A stretch of DNA of 64,000 nt, from the NCBI GenBank assembly GCA_964428835.1, contig CAYRZQ010000015.1:1-64000 (forward strand). The letters are read 5' to 3'. Below are positions 33,445 through 42,282 of this stretch, piece by piece (within the stretch, counting starts at the first letter, position 1; the number at the start of each line of letters is the position of its first letter). This stretch comes from JAIXWP01 sp964428835. GTDB taxonomy: Bacteria > Bacteroidota > Bacteroidia > Flavobacteriales_D > Sanyastnellaceae. The position numbers were made by a program, and so were the translations under genes. The notes under the pieces are model-generated. The model worked only from the letters and a program-made list of their open reading frames with translations, ran no database searches and was not told where the DNA came from.

Positions 33445-34746
33445 ATGAACGCCACTACTATTTTTTGGTTCCGCCGCGACCTAAGACTTCACGATAATGC
33501 AGGCTTTTATCATGCGCTAAAGTCTGGCGCTCCGGTGCAACCAATATTTATTTTTGATAAAAATATCTTAGACAAACTCGACGATAAGTTTGACCGTCGT
33601 GTTGACTTTTTGCATCAAGAAGTAACAAGACTTGCGGAAGAATTAAAAGCATTAGGATCTAGTTTAAGAGTATTTTATTCGACACCCAAAGATGTTTATG
33701 CGCAGTTGGTGAATGAATACAATATTCACCAAGTCTGGACCAATCGCGACTATGAGTCGTATGCGAAAGAGCGTGATGCTTTTCTATTTTCTTTTTTAGG
33801 AGAAAAAAATATTGAATTCAAGGGAGCGAAGGATCATGTGATTTTTGAAAAAAATGAAGTGCTCAAAGATGACGGCAAGCCTTATACTGTTTTCACGCCT
33901 TATAGTCGGAAGTGGAAGACACTATTGAAACCTTACCATTACAAGGCCTATCCGAATGAGAAATATTTTGATTCTCTGATAAAAAATGCGCCCTTCCCTA
34001 TTCCGACATTGGAAGAAATGGGATTCGAAAAAACGAATACAGAGTTTCCCTCGCGGGCCGTGGCCAAAGACATCATCGTGAACTATGAAAAAACGCGCGA
34101 TATTCCGTCGATGCGCGGTACGACACGATTGAGTCTCCACCTTCGTTTCGGTACGGTGAGTATTCGCGAGCTCACTGAGATTGCTTTGAAGACAAGTGAG
34201 AAGTGGTTGAATGAATTGATCTGGAGGGATTTTTATCAAATGATCATTCATCATTTTCCTCATAGTGAAAAAAATGCGTTCAAACCTATTTACGACCGCA
34301 TCGAGTGGAGAGATGATAAAGACGCTTTTGAAAAATGGTGTGCAGGAAAAACAGGATATCCAATAGTAGATGCCGGAATGCGAGAACTCAATGAAACAGG
34401 ATTTATGCATAATCGCGTTCGCATGGTGGTGGCAAGTTTTCTTACCAAACACCTCCTACTCGACTGGCGCTTGGGCGAACGCTATTTCGCAAAAAAATTA
34501 TTGGACTTTGAATTGGCAAGTAATGTAGGAGGTTGGCAATGGGCTGCTGGTAGCGGATGTGATGCGGCACCCTACTTTAGAGTTTTCAATCCAAGCAGCC
34601 AAACGGAAAAATTTGATCCTGAAAAAAAATACATCAAGCGTTGGGTACCGGAATATGGCACGCCGTCCTATCCTAAGCCCATCGTAGAGCATACATTCGC
34701 CAGAAATAGATGTCTTGAAACTTTTAAGAAAGCCTTGAAAGAATAA
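33445..34746 (+). CDS. phr: Cryptochrome/deoxyribodipyrimidine photolyase (class I type)
   Basis: 433 residues. The N-terminal antenna-cofactor domain opens with FWFRRDLRLHDNAGFYHAL. The C-terminal FAD domain shows TRLSLHLRFGTVSIRE, WLNELIWRDFYQMI, GYPIVDAGMRELNETGFMHN, RMVVASFLTKHLLLDWRLGE, and NVGGWQWAAGSGCDAAPYFR, all standard in class I CPD photolyases. It repairs UV-induced pyrimidine dimers using blue light. It sits 2 bases after a TIGR01777 epimerase and 14 bases before a CoA-transferase gene. It is not adjacent to the CarH-like regulator (26 kb away). Confidence 0.93.
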   Translation: MNATTIFWFRRDLRLHDNAGFYHALKSGAPVQPIFIFDKNILDKLDDKFDRRVDFLHQEVTRLAEELKALGSSLRVFYSTPKDVYAQLVNEYNIHQVWTNRDYESYAKERDAFLFSFLGEKNIEFKGAKDHVIFEKNEVLKDDGKPYTVFTPYSRKWKTLLKPYHYKAYPNEKYFDSLIKNAPFPIPTLEEMGFEKTNTEFPSRAVAKDIIVNYEKTRDIPSMRGTTRLSLHLRFGTVSIRELTEIALKTSEKWLNELIWRDFYQMIIHHFPHSEKNAFKPIYDRIEWRDDKDAFEKWCAGKTGYPIVDAGMRELNETGFMHNRVRMVVASFLTKHLLLDWRLGERYFAKKLLDFELASNVGGWQWAAGSGCDAAPYFRVFNPSSQTEKFDPEKKYIKRWVPEYGTPSYPKPIVEHTFARNRCLETFKKALKE

Positions 34747-34760
34747 ATTACTTTTGAGGC

Positions 34761-35843
34761 ATGAAAGCCATTTTCAAAGACCTCAAAGTACTCGACCTAT
34801 CTTCTGTTTTGGCAGGGCCCTCTGTTGCCACATTCTTTGCTGAACTGGGAGCAACGGTTGTCAAAATAGAGAATAAAAAAACAGGAGGCGATGTAACGCG
34901 AACATGGCGAACAACGGGCGAATCCAAAGATGCTTCCGTAAGTGCCTATTGGTCTTCTATTAATTACAAAAAGTCAATTCATTTGCTAGATTATTCCAAT
35001 CCAAGCGAGCGACAGTTTGTATATGATTTGATTCCTTCTCAAGATGTAGTGATCATGAATTTCAAAGAAGGAGATGATAAGAAATTTGGTTTAGATCCAG
35101 CCACTCTTTTCTCGATGAATTCAAGATTGATCATTGGTGAAATTTATGGTTTCATTACTAATCCATCACGTGTGGCTTATGACGTGGTGCTGCAAGCCGA
35201 AACTGGTTTCATGTCGATCAATGGAGAAAAGAATGCCTCGCCTTTAAAGATGCCAGTAGCTATGATGGACATCCTCGCTGCCCATCAATTGAAGGAAGCG
35301 ATATTGTGTGCGCTGTATGAAAGAGAAAAAACAGGTAAAGGAGCATTGGTAAAATGTTCTTTAGAAAAAGCGGGTATTGCTTCATTGGCCAATCAAGCCT
35401 CGAATTATTTGATGACTGGCGTGATACCTAAAGCACAAGGTTCATTACATCCCAACATTGCACCGTATGGCGAAGTGATGCAATGCAAAGATGGAGGTCA
35501 AATCGTATTGGCCATTGGAAGCGATCGTCAGTTTGAATCGTTGGTGAAAGCCTTGCAACTCGATTCGCTCGCTTCGGACATCCGATTTCAGGAAAATACT
35601 GCGCGCTTGCAAAATCGAGAAGAATTATACAAGCTTCTGTCTGCGGCCTTTTCAAAATATGAGACTTCTGAATTAATGAGCATATTCGAAAAAGAAAATA
35701 TACCTGCTGGTAAAGTAAAGAAGCTCGACGAAGTCTTGGAATCGCCACTTGGGAAATCGATGACTTTGGAAGAAATTGTAGAAAATACAATAACTAAACG
35801 CTTATCCAGCGTGGCTTTTGAGTATATCAATCCGGAATTTTAA
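34761..35843 (+). CDS. Class III (CaiB/BaiF-type) CoA-transferase family protein
   Basis: 360 residues. The N-terminus VLDLSSVLAGPSVATFFAELG is the family opening, followed by GATVVKIENKKTGGDVTRTW and YWSSINYKKSIHL. The catalytic Asp of CaiB-type enzymes normally sits near MMDILAAHQLKEAI, which is present (Asp in MMD). It transfers CoA between carboxylic acids; substrates unknown. The 3' end overlaps the convergent transglycosylase gene by 17 bases. Confidence 0.88.
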   Translation: MKAIFKDLKVLDLSSVLAGPSVATFFAELGATVVKIENKKTGGDVTRTWRTTGESKDASVSAYWSSINYKKSIHLLDYSNPSERQFVYDLIPSQDVVIMNFKEGDDKKFGLDPATLFSMNSRLIIGEIYGFITNPSRVAYDVVLQAETGFMSINGEKNASPLKMPVAMMDILAAHQLKEAILCALYEREKTGKGALVKCSLEKAGIASLANQASNYLMTGVIPKAQGSLHPNIAPYGEVMQCKDGGQIVLAIGSDRQFESLVKALQLDSLASDIRFQENTARLQNREELYKLLSAAFSKYETSELMSIFEKENIPAGKVKKLDEVLESPLGKSMTLEEIVENTITKRLSSVAFEYINPEF

Positions 35844-36771
35844 CCACGTAAGTTTTGCCAGATTTGTTTTTTAAATAAGCCTGACGCAACCAAGGATTGA
35901 GGAGTTTAAAGTCTTTGTAGCTCACTCCATACTCTTGACACCAAACAGCAAAATCTTCGACTGTGCCTGTGATGGTTACTTCTTTAGAATCAATTGGAGA
36001 ATAGATATCCGAGGGACGAATTACAAAACCATACTTATCGGTATTGTTTACGATTTCCTTCATGGATAAAATTCGAAAAACATATCGAGAAGTTTCCTCA
36101 TTGAGTAATAATTCGTAGTAGTTGTTTTGCTTTTGGCGATCCATTTGTTTTTGCACACCTAGCATTCCCATATTATAGGAAGCTGCGGCGAGAGACCAAG
36201 AGCCAAGTTTATTGTAGGCCTGTTTAAAGTACTTGCATGCAGCGCGTGTACTTTTTTCTACATGGTAGCGCTCGTCCACTTCGTCATTTACTTCCAACCC
36301 AAATTCGGTTGCCGTTTCAGCGAGAAACTGCCAATAGCCTACCGCTCCTGCGGGAGAAGTAGCGTTGGTAAAGTTGCTTTCTACTAATGCCAAATATTTA
36401 AAGTCATCTGGGACGCCTTCTTCTTTAAGTACTTTTTCAATCAGTGGAAACCAGCGTGCAGAGCGCTTAATCGCCAGTAGCGTGTTTGAATGCCAATAGG
36501 AATTTACCAGTAATTCGCGATCCAGTTTTTCGGCTACGTCCCACTTTTCAAGTGGAGCAGCCTCGCCGCAAAAGTCAGCTGATTCTGGAAGCGGCAGTGC
36601 ATAGATTCTATAATTCTCACTGACATGTTGAAGGTATTCTCTGTCAGCTTCTACATCACGTTTATTACTATCGAATGCCACAAGCGATACCACGCCGCCT
36701 CCAATCACAATTCCGAGTAGCGCAATCAACGCGTATTTCAACCATTGTGTATTTTGAAAAGACATTTTCAT
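35827..36771 (-). CDS. Membrane-anchored lytic transglycosylase (SLT domain, MltD-like)
   Basis: 314 residues. One N-terminal membrane helix (YALIALLGIVIGGGVVSLVAF), then a soluble SLT domain (~110-230): KYLALVESNFTNATSPAGAV carries the catalytic Glu, then GYWQFLAETATEFGL and AAASYNMG. The C-terminal ~60 residues (VEDFAVWCQEYGVSYKDF, NPWLRQAYL, YVVKIP) look like a LysM-type module. It cleaves peptidoglycan glycan strands. It is last of a three-gene operon after a Wza-like lipoprotein and RfbC, each separated by 6 bases. Confidence 0.88.
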   Translation of the reverse strand: MKMSFQNTQWLKYALIALLGIVIGGGVVSLVAFDSNKRDVEADREYLQHVSENYRIYALPLPESADFCGEAAPLEKWDVAEKLDRELLVNSYWHSNTLLAIKRSARWFPLIEKVLKEEGVPDDFKYLALVESNFTNATSPAGAVGYWQFLAETATEFGLEVNDEVDERYHVEKSTRAACKYFKQAYNKLGSWSLAAASYNMGMLGVQKQMDRQKQNNYYELLLNEETSRYVFRILSMKEIVNNTDKYGFVIRPSDIYSPIDSKEVTITGTVEDFAVWCQEYGVSYKDFKLLNPWLRQAYLKNKSGKTYVVKIPD

Positions 36772-36777
36772 TTTATT

Positions 36778-37326
36778 TTAAAAAAAGATGTCTTTAAAAT
36801 GTTCGAAACCTTTGGCCTCAGAATCTTTCTGGCTCACCATTGGATTTGATACTTCCCAATCAATTCCGATGGCTGGGTCGTTCCAAAGAAGTGAGCGATC
36901 GTGTTCTCGGCTGTAGTAATTGGTGCATTTATATGAGAAAATCGAGTTTTCCTCGAGCACTACAAAACCGTGCGCAAAGCCTTCTGGGATGAACAATTGG
37001 GTTTTGTTTTCTGCCGAAAGAAGTATTTTGTAATGCTGACCAAATGTGGGTTGTGTTACCCTTAGATCAAGCACTACATCCAACACAGCGCCTTTCGAAA
37101 CACGTACCAATTTCGCCTGGGTTTTTGGAGGTGTTTGGAAGTGAAGTCCTCTCAGCACACCCTTTGCCGACATACTTTCATTGTCTTGTACGAAAGTGAT
37201 ATTAAGACCTGTTTGAACTCTAAATTGAGCCTCATTAAATGCTTCAAAGAAATAGCCTCTTTCATCAGCAAAAACCGATGGCTGAATGATCAATAAGTCC
37301 TTGAATCCAGTTTGTGTAATTTTCAC
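36778..37326 (-). CDS. rfbC: dTDP-4-dehydrorhamnose 3,5-epimerase
   Basis: 182 residues, the usual RmlC length, with a GTG start. Cupin fold. Diagnostic sequences are DERGYFFEAFNE, VLRGLHFQ (active-site His), KGAVLDVVLDLR, PEGFAHGFVVLE and YKCTNYYSREHDRSL (active-site Tyr). It epimerises dTDP-4-keto-6-deoxyglucose at C3 and C5 in dTDP-rhamnose synthesis. The rfbA, rfbB and rfbD partners are not here. It sits between an export lipoprotein and a transglycosylase. Confidence 0.93.
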   Translation of the reverse strand: MKITQTGFKDLLIIQPSVFADERGYFFEAFNEAQFRVQTGLNITFVQDNESMSAKGVLRGLHFQTPPKTQAKLVRVSKGAVLDVVLDLRVTQPTFGQHYKILLSAENKTQLFIPEGFAHGFVVLEENSIFSYKCTNYYSREHDRSLLWNDPAIGIDWEVSNPMVSQKDSEAKGFEHFKDIFF

Positions 37327-37332
37327 GATGTA

Positions 37333-38100
37333 CTATTGAAAGCGTTGAAGAGCGATGGTCAAAAATAAGAGAGTAGAAAGTAAACGAACGGTTGGAAGCA
37401 ACTCTTCAGTAAATCCTCTCATGATATCGGGAGTTGGAGTGACGTATATAATATCACCATTTTCGATAATCATGTTAGCGCTTGCCAGACCTTCTATCGT
37501 GGATAGGTCAACTCTGTAAACCTCATCTTCTCCACCCACTTTTCTAATTATTTTTATTTTACTGGCATCTGCTCTTGACGCGAGACCTCCCGCTAGTGTC
37601 AACACCTCGATGAGCGTGATATTGCCATCCGCAAGTCCTACTACCTGACCTCCGCTTCCTTGACCGTTATAAACAAGAGCCCTTCTATTTAATACCCTGA
37701 CAACAACGTATGGATTTACAAGTTGCTCCGAGTAGAGTTTGGCCAACTCCATTTGAAACTCATTTAAGGTATAGCCTGCAGCGTACACTTCACCAATAAT
37801 GGGAAGATTTACAAAGCCGTTGGGTCGAATCAAATATTGGTTATAAACACTTCGTGATGATGGCAAGAAGACGGCCTGAGTTGCTGAAGAAGCCTCGATG
37901 ATTACGTTACCTTCGCTTGTGAGTACATCGAAAGCAAATATATCGTTGGGTGCTAGTCTGAACTCCTTGCGCGATGTATCTGTTCTGAGGGTATCAAAAA
38001 CAAATTCGCTATCGGTCCGAAACATTAAGTCTTTGTTTATATTACATGAAGACAGCGCAAAAACCATTAAAACTGCCAAAAGGCCTAAAAAACGAAGCAT
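37333..38100 (-). CDS. Polysaccharide export outer-membrane lipoprotein (Wza-like)
   Basis: 255 residues from the ATG at 38100. Lipoprotein signal FLGLLAVLMVFALSSC with the Cys at about residue 19. A Poly_export domain follows (RLAPNDIFAFDVLT, then NQYLIRPNGFVNLPIIGEVYAAG), plus an SLBB-type module (ITLIEVLTLAGGLASRADAS, KIKIIRK, GDIIYVTPTP). A C-terminal hydrophobic helix (LLSTLLFLTIALQRF) matches the outer-membrane-spanning helix of Wza. It exports capsule or exopolysaccharide. Wzc is not adjacent. A TACTTTTG box lies 18 bases upstream. Confidence 0.88.
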   Translation of the reverse strand: MLRFLGLLAVLMVFALSSCNINKDLMFRTDSEFVFDTLRTDTSRKEFRLAPNDIFAFDVLTSEGNVIIEASSATQAVFLPSSRSVYNQYLIRPNGFVNLPIIGEVYAAGYTLNEFQMELAKLYSEQLVNPYVVVRVLNRRALVYNGQGSGGQVVGLADGNITLIEVLTLAGGLASRADASKIKIIRKVGGEDEVYRVDLSTIEGLASANMIIENGDIIYVTPTPDIMRGFTEELLPTVRLLSTLLFLTIALQRFQ

Positions 38101-38118
38101 TTTAAGTAAGATTTGCTC

Positions 38119-38126
38119 CAAAAGTA
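38119..38126 (-). promoter_or_regulatory. Putative -7 element (TACTTTTG) of the export/rfbC/transglycosylase operon
   Basis: Minus-strand TAnnTTTG match 18 bases before the ATG at 38100. Confidence 0.45.
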
Positions 38127-38163
38127 ATCATATTGGCTCTAATATTTCTCCCATATTTGCGAT

Positions 38164-38538
38164 ATGATAGAAAGGTCAGCAAAAGCGACATTGGTTATTG
38201 GAGCTTCCACTAATCCAGACAGATATAGCTATAAAGCTGTAAAAGCCTTGTTGGCAAAAGGTTTTCCGGTTATCCCAATGGGTATTAAGAAGGGCGATAT
38301 TGATGGAATAAACATCATAAATGACCGTCCAAATCTCTCTGAGGTCGATACTATTTCCTTATATATCAATCCAAACGCACAGCAGGATTGGAAAGACTAC
38401 ATTCTTCAGCTCAAACCGCGAAGAATTATATTCAATCCTGGCACTGAAAATCCAGAGTTTATGAACTTTGCCAATTCGAATGGAATAGATGCATTCGAAG
38501 CGTGTACCTTAGTAATGCTCGCGACCGAACAATTTTAG
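38164..38538 (+). CDS. CoA-binding domain protein (YccU-like)
   Basis: 124 residues. A Rossmann-type CoA-binding fold: TLVIGASTNPDRYSYKAVKA at the N-terminus, then FPVIPMGIKKGDIDGI, DTISLYINP and PRRIIFNPGTENPEF. The role in cells is unknown. It is followed 5 bases later by a GNAT gene, and then by mltG with a 4-base overlap, so the three probably form one transcript. Confidence 0.9.
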   Translation: MIERSAKATLVIGASTNPDRYSYKAVKALLAKGFPVIPMGIKKGDIDGINIINDRPNLSEVDTISLYINPNAQQDWKDYILQLKPRRIIFNPGTENPEFMNFANSNGIDAFEACTLVMLATEQF

Positions 38539-38543
38539 TACCC

Positions 38544-39044
38544 ATGATTCCTGGCAAGAACGTATATCTGCGGCCCGTTTCTCTTAAAGATGCAAACTAC
38601 ATTCTCGAATGGGAAAACGACCCCGAACTCTGGGAAGTAACCTCGACACCTGGCCCCTTCACTAAAAAAGAAATTCTTGAATTTATAAAATCCAGCACCA
38701 ATGTCTTTGAGCAAAATCAAATGCGTTGGATCATTTGCTCAAAAGAGCTTGACACCCCAATTGGTGCTTTGGATTTATTCGAATACTCTTCTGCCAAGAA
38801 ATCTGCTGGTGTGGGAATTCTAATTGGAGATAAAACCAAAAGAGGAAAGGGATTGGCCGGCGAAAGCCTTTCCATATTCATTCAATATGCCTTTTCAAGT
38901 CTTCCTTTGCAGCGACTTCACTGCATGGTACACGTAGATAATCTACCCAGTCTCACCATATTTGAAAGAAATCAATTTGTGAAAACGGGAATGCGCTATT
39001 TTAGAAATAAGAAGGCCATTCAAATGGAGCTAGTAAAAAAATGA
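38544..39044 (+). CDS. GNAT-family N-acetyltransferase (RimJ/RimL-like)
   Basis: 166 residues from the ATG at 38544, which gives the usual MIPGKNVYLRPVSLKDANYI opening; an in-frame TTG 14 codons upstream would overlap the CoA-binding gene. Motif A is VGILIGDKTKRGKGLAGE (the Q/RxxGxG/A acetyl-CoA turn) and motif B is HVDNLPSLTIFERNQFVK. It probably acetylates an amine, amino sugar or protein N-terminus; substrate unknown. Confidence 0.87.
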   Translation: MIPGKNVYLRPVSLKDANYILEWENDPELWEVTSTPGPFTKKEILEFIKSSTNVFEQNQMRWIICSKELDTPIGALDLFEYSSAKKSAGVGILIGDKTKRGKGLAGESLSIFIQYAFSSLPLQRLHCMVHVDNLPSLTIFERNQFVKTGMRYFRNKKAIQMELVKK

Positions 39045-40057
39045 AAAAAAAAGCTTTACTCATTGCAATGGCCCTAACTGGCGCCATCATCATCGCACTT
39101 GGTGTTTTTATTTCTTCTTCCGTTCAGGGAAACTTTAAAAATGAAACAAAAGTTTTCTTTGTTGAAGAAGATACTTCACCCGAAATCCTTTCTGAACAGC
39201 TAAAACAGGATTCTATTCTCACTGGCACTTTCTCTTTCGATTTGCTTGTAAAACTCAAATCTGTGCGCCAATTCAAAGCGGGTCGCTACCTCATAGAAAA
39301 AGGAATTAGTACCTCTGCGTTGATCAATAAACTCAGAGCAGGGCTGCAAGAACCCATAATGGTGAAGGTAGATGGCGTGAGAGAAGTTTTTAGTCTATGC
39401 GGCAGCCTTGGGAAACAATTGAAGTATGACTCCTTATCGTTCTTAAATGCTTTATTGAATACAGAGCATTTAACTAAGTACAGTCTGGACACAGCACAGG
39501 CCGTGACTTTGATAATACCTAATAATTATGAAATGTATTGGAATATCACACCGGAGAAATTTCTTTCAAAAATGATTGAGGTACATGATAATTTTTGGAC
39601 AGAAGAAAGAATTGCAAAGGCAAAGAAATTAAACCTGACAAAAGCAGAGGTGTATACCCTTGCATCACTGGTCAAAGGTGAAACGGTTAAACTGAAGGAA
39701 GCAAATAAAATTGCAGGGCTTTATCTCAACAGACTCGAACGCGGAATGGCTTTAGAAGCCGACCCCACCATCACTTTCGCCCTAAATCTTAAAAAAGCTC
39801 AGCGCGTTTATTTCAAAGACCTCAAAGTGGAATCTCCTTACAATACATATAAAAACAAAGGGCTTCCACCTGGGCCAATTTATTTAGTAGAGACCTCGTT
39901 CCTCGAAGCAGTTTTAAATGCGGAAAAACACCCATACATATTCATGTGCGCCCAGCCAGGGGGAACGGGATTTCATGACTTCTCAGAATCATATTCCCAA
40001 CATTTGATTTACGCCTCGAAGTATCGTGCTTGGCTAAATGAGAAAAATATTCGATGA
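39041..40057 (+). CDS. mltG: Endolytic transglycosylase MltG
   Basis: 338 residues. One N-terminal membrane helix (LLIAMALTGAIIIALGVFIS), a LysM-like subdomain (~35-110), then the YceG catalytic region: VYTLASLVKGETVKLKEAN, IAGLYLNRLERGMALEADPT, ESPYNTYKNKGLPPGPI. The Glu of the (K/G)ET motif is kept; the preceding residues are KG where many members have EK or QK. It ends glycan-strand polymerisation by cleaving nascent peptidoglycan. Its start overlaps the GNAT stop as ATGA. It abuts the convergent kinase gene with no spacer. Confidence 0.92.
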   Translation: MKKKALLIAMALTGAIIIALGVFISSSVQGNFKNETKVFFVEEDTSPEILSEQLKQDSILTGTFSFDLLVKLKSVRQFKAGRYLIEKGISTSALINKLRAGLQEPIMVKVDGVREVFSLCGSLGKQLKYDSLSFLNALLNTEHLTKYSLDTAQAVTLIIPNNYEMYWNITPEKFLSKMIEVHDNFWTEERIAKAKKLNLTKAEVYTLASLVKGETVKLKEANKIAGLYLNRLERGMALEADPTITFALNLKKAQRVYFKDLKVESPYNTYKNKGLPPGPIYLVETSFLEAVLNAEKHPYIFMCAQPGGTGFHDFSESYSQHLIYASKYRAWLNEKNIR

Positions 40058-42238
40058 TTATTCATGTGGATTAACAAACCACTCTTCAATCGTCTTTTGA
40101 ACCTCTTCGTAGTCCAGTCTACGATTGAGAACGGCATCGACTTCTTTGGAAATTTCTTTTTTATTGCCCTTAGAAACGTCGTTGACAAGACCAACAATAA
40201 GAGGCATTTTTTCCTCACTTGTGATTTGTCTTAGTTTCTTTACCGCTTCCAGAGCTCTCAAGCCTTCAGTTTCGGTATCCACTAAAAGCAAATCATAGTC
40301 AGCCTTTCCTGTTAATTCAATAATTTGATCACTGCTATGAGCTTCGACAATTTTATGTCCGAGGAGACTCAGATTTTTAGCTGCCACCGCTCGGGTCAGC
40401 TCATTGTCATGAGCAATGAGAATATTCAAGTGCTTACGGGAGAAGGTTCCTTCATGGCCACCCCTCGAAGATTCCGTTCCGCTCTTGATGTCCATTACAG
40501 AAACTACTGTCTCCAATAATTTGGATTGCTTGATTGGTTTGGTCAGATATGCATCGAAAAGCGAAAGCTTATTATCGTAAACTTTGGGCCCCAATTGGCT
40601 CATCACAATGATAGGAAGCGCATCACTATCATATCGTTCACGAATTTTTTCTGCCAAAGAAATACCATTGAGCTTTGGCATTTCAAGATCAATAATTGCA
40701 AGATCGAATCGTGTCAAAGTCGAAATCATATCGTCCACAAGATCGGGACTATTAAATGGAATAGCCTGCATTCCGTAGGAACTCAGCTGCTTCACTAAAA
40801 TCTTGAGGCTAGTTTTGTTGTCATCAACAACCAGTACTTTCTTTCCGCTAAGAGCAGAAACTTTAGACATTGGTAACAAGCCCTCTGACTCGGCCACAAG
40901 TGTGAAAAATACTTTTGTTCCTTTATTAGGTGTGCTTTCCAACCAAATCCTTCCACCCATTTTATCAATAAGCTTTTTAGAAATAAAAAGCCCCAACCCT
41001 GCACCACTCGTTCGATCTCCTTCGTTAGCACCTTGGGCAAAAGAGGCAAAAACTCTGCGTTGCAATTGTGCATCCATGCCAACGCCTGTATCCGAAACAG
41101 TAAACTTCAATTGAACAAATCCGCTTTCCTCGTTAAGAAGTTCAATGCGAATAAGCACCTCCCCTTTCTCCGTAAATTTAATAGCATTACCTACCAAATT
41201 AATGAGCACTTGTCTCAATCTTCTTTCATCCTGAATGAGTCGAGCTGGTACGTTTTGATCAACATCAATAATGAGTTCGATGCCCCTTTCCAATGAAAGA
41301 GGACGCATCAAATCCATTACCTGCTCCATAGATTCAGTAAAATCGAAACTGTCTTTTTCAATTTCCAACTCTCCAGACTCCATCTTGGTGTGATCGATGA
41401 TATCATTTATAATATCCATCAATCGCGACGAACCAGATTTAATACTCCTGCCATAACGAAGTTGCTCCTGATCCAAGTTAGTTTTCAAAAGCAACTCACT
41501 CATACCTATAATACCGGTGAGAGGAGTTTTGATTTCATTGCTAAGCTGAGTAAGAAATTCTGACTTGTCCCTGCGAACGGCTTCGAGCTCCCCTGCTGCT
41601 GTTTCTTTTACCTCATCCGCCTCTATTCCTTTTTTCAATATTGGTCTTAAGAATAAAAGACTACCTATCAAGACCGCGGCGATAGACACTAAGGAAAGCA
41701 ACGCCAATAATAATAAGTTGGACTTTATAGCGCTATCACTCTCATTGTTGACCAACACTATTACATCATTTATCTGACTCGCATACTCAGAAATTTGTCC
41801 ATTGATTTGAACCACCTCATTGTAATCCCAATTGCTTTCTTTTTTCAAAATTTTCCGAATACCTTCTGTAGCATTGATAAAAGAAGCGGAAGTTTCCTGA
41901 ATAGCGCTCACCAATTCCTTCGAGTTGGATCTTTGAATACCATAAGATTCATCTCCATTAACTAGAGCTTTCTGTGCAGCATCCCACCTAAAGATGATTG
42001 CCTTAATATCTGTAACGTCAGCCTCCGTTATAGCACTTTCCTGGGATTTCTGGTGCAGCAACAATAACTTTTGGGCCAACTCATGTGCTTGAGACTTTTG
42101 TTTGGACGCTACTGCTATGCTGGCAATTTGTTGCTTAGAAACACCGTAAGAAAAATAAGAATACGCCAAACCTAATCCAAGGCAGGCTATGACAATCGAT
42201 AAAAAGAACCCGTTTAAAAATCTAAATTTTAACTTCAT
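40058..42238 (-). CDS. Hybrid sensor kinase-like protein lacking the phospho-accepting histidine
   Basis: 726 residues. TM1 (~10-30), periplasmic helical sensor (~35-170, NarX/PilJ-like helices), TM2 (~174-197). The dimerisation helix reads KSEFLTQLSNEIKTPLTGII, in which Asn234 occupies the place of the conserved His (codon AAT). The HATPase domain looks intact: RQVLINLVGNAIKFTEKG (N box), DTGVGM and GAGLGLFISK. Receiver 1 keeps its Asp (LAIIDLEMPKLNG) and Lys (LTKPIK). Receiver 2 is diverged: it keeps LLLVDTETEG but has LNRRL in place of the K-P turn. The ATG at 42238 follows a canonical hybrid kinase gene by 44 bases. It probably acts through that partner, as ATPase, receiver or regulator (inference). 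Confidence 0.9.
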   Translation of the reverse strand: MKLKFRFLNGFFLSIVIACLGLGLAYSYFSYGVSKQQIASIAVASKQKSQAHELAQKLLLLHQKSQESAITEADVTDIKAIIFRWDAAQKALVNGDESYGIQRSNSKELVSAIQETSASFINATEGIRKILKKESNWDYNEVVQINGQISEYASQINDVIVLVNNESDSAIKSNLLLLALLSLVSIAAVLIGSLLFLRPILKKGIEADEVKETAAGELEAVRRDKSEFLTQLSNEIKTPLTGIIGMSELLLKTNLDQEQLRYGRSIKSGSSRLMDIINDIIDHTKMESGELEIEKDSFDFTESMEQVMDLMRPLSLERGIELIIDVDQNVPARLIQDERRLRQVLINLVGNAIKFTEKGEVLIRIELLNEESGFVQLKFTVSDTGVGMDAQLQRRVFASFAQGANEGDRTSGAGLGLFISKKLIDKMGGRIWLESTPNKGTKVFFTLVAESEGLLPMSKVSALSGKKVLVVDDNKTSLKILVKQLSSYGMQAIPFNSPDLVDDMISTLTRFDLAIIDLEMPKLNGISLAEKIRERYDSDALPIIVMSQLGPKVYDNKLSLFDAYLTKPIKQSKLLETVVSVMDIKSGTESSRGGHEGTFSRKHLNILIAHDNELTRAVAAKNLSLLGHKIVEAHSSDQIIELTGKADYDLLLVDTETEGLRALEAVKKLRQITSEEKMPLIVGLVNDVSKGNKKEISKEVDAVLNRRLDYEEVQKTIEEWFVNPHE

Positions 42239-42282
42239 GATGTGTTTCGTGTAACAAAAATACACAAATCACATCAATATTA

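Noticed and set aside
33922..34452. 176-codon minus-strand frame inside the photolyase gene
   Set aside because: It lies opposite conserved FAD-domain motifs and has no protein-like pattern.
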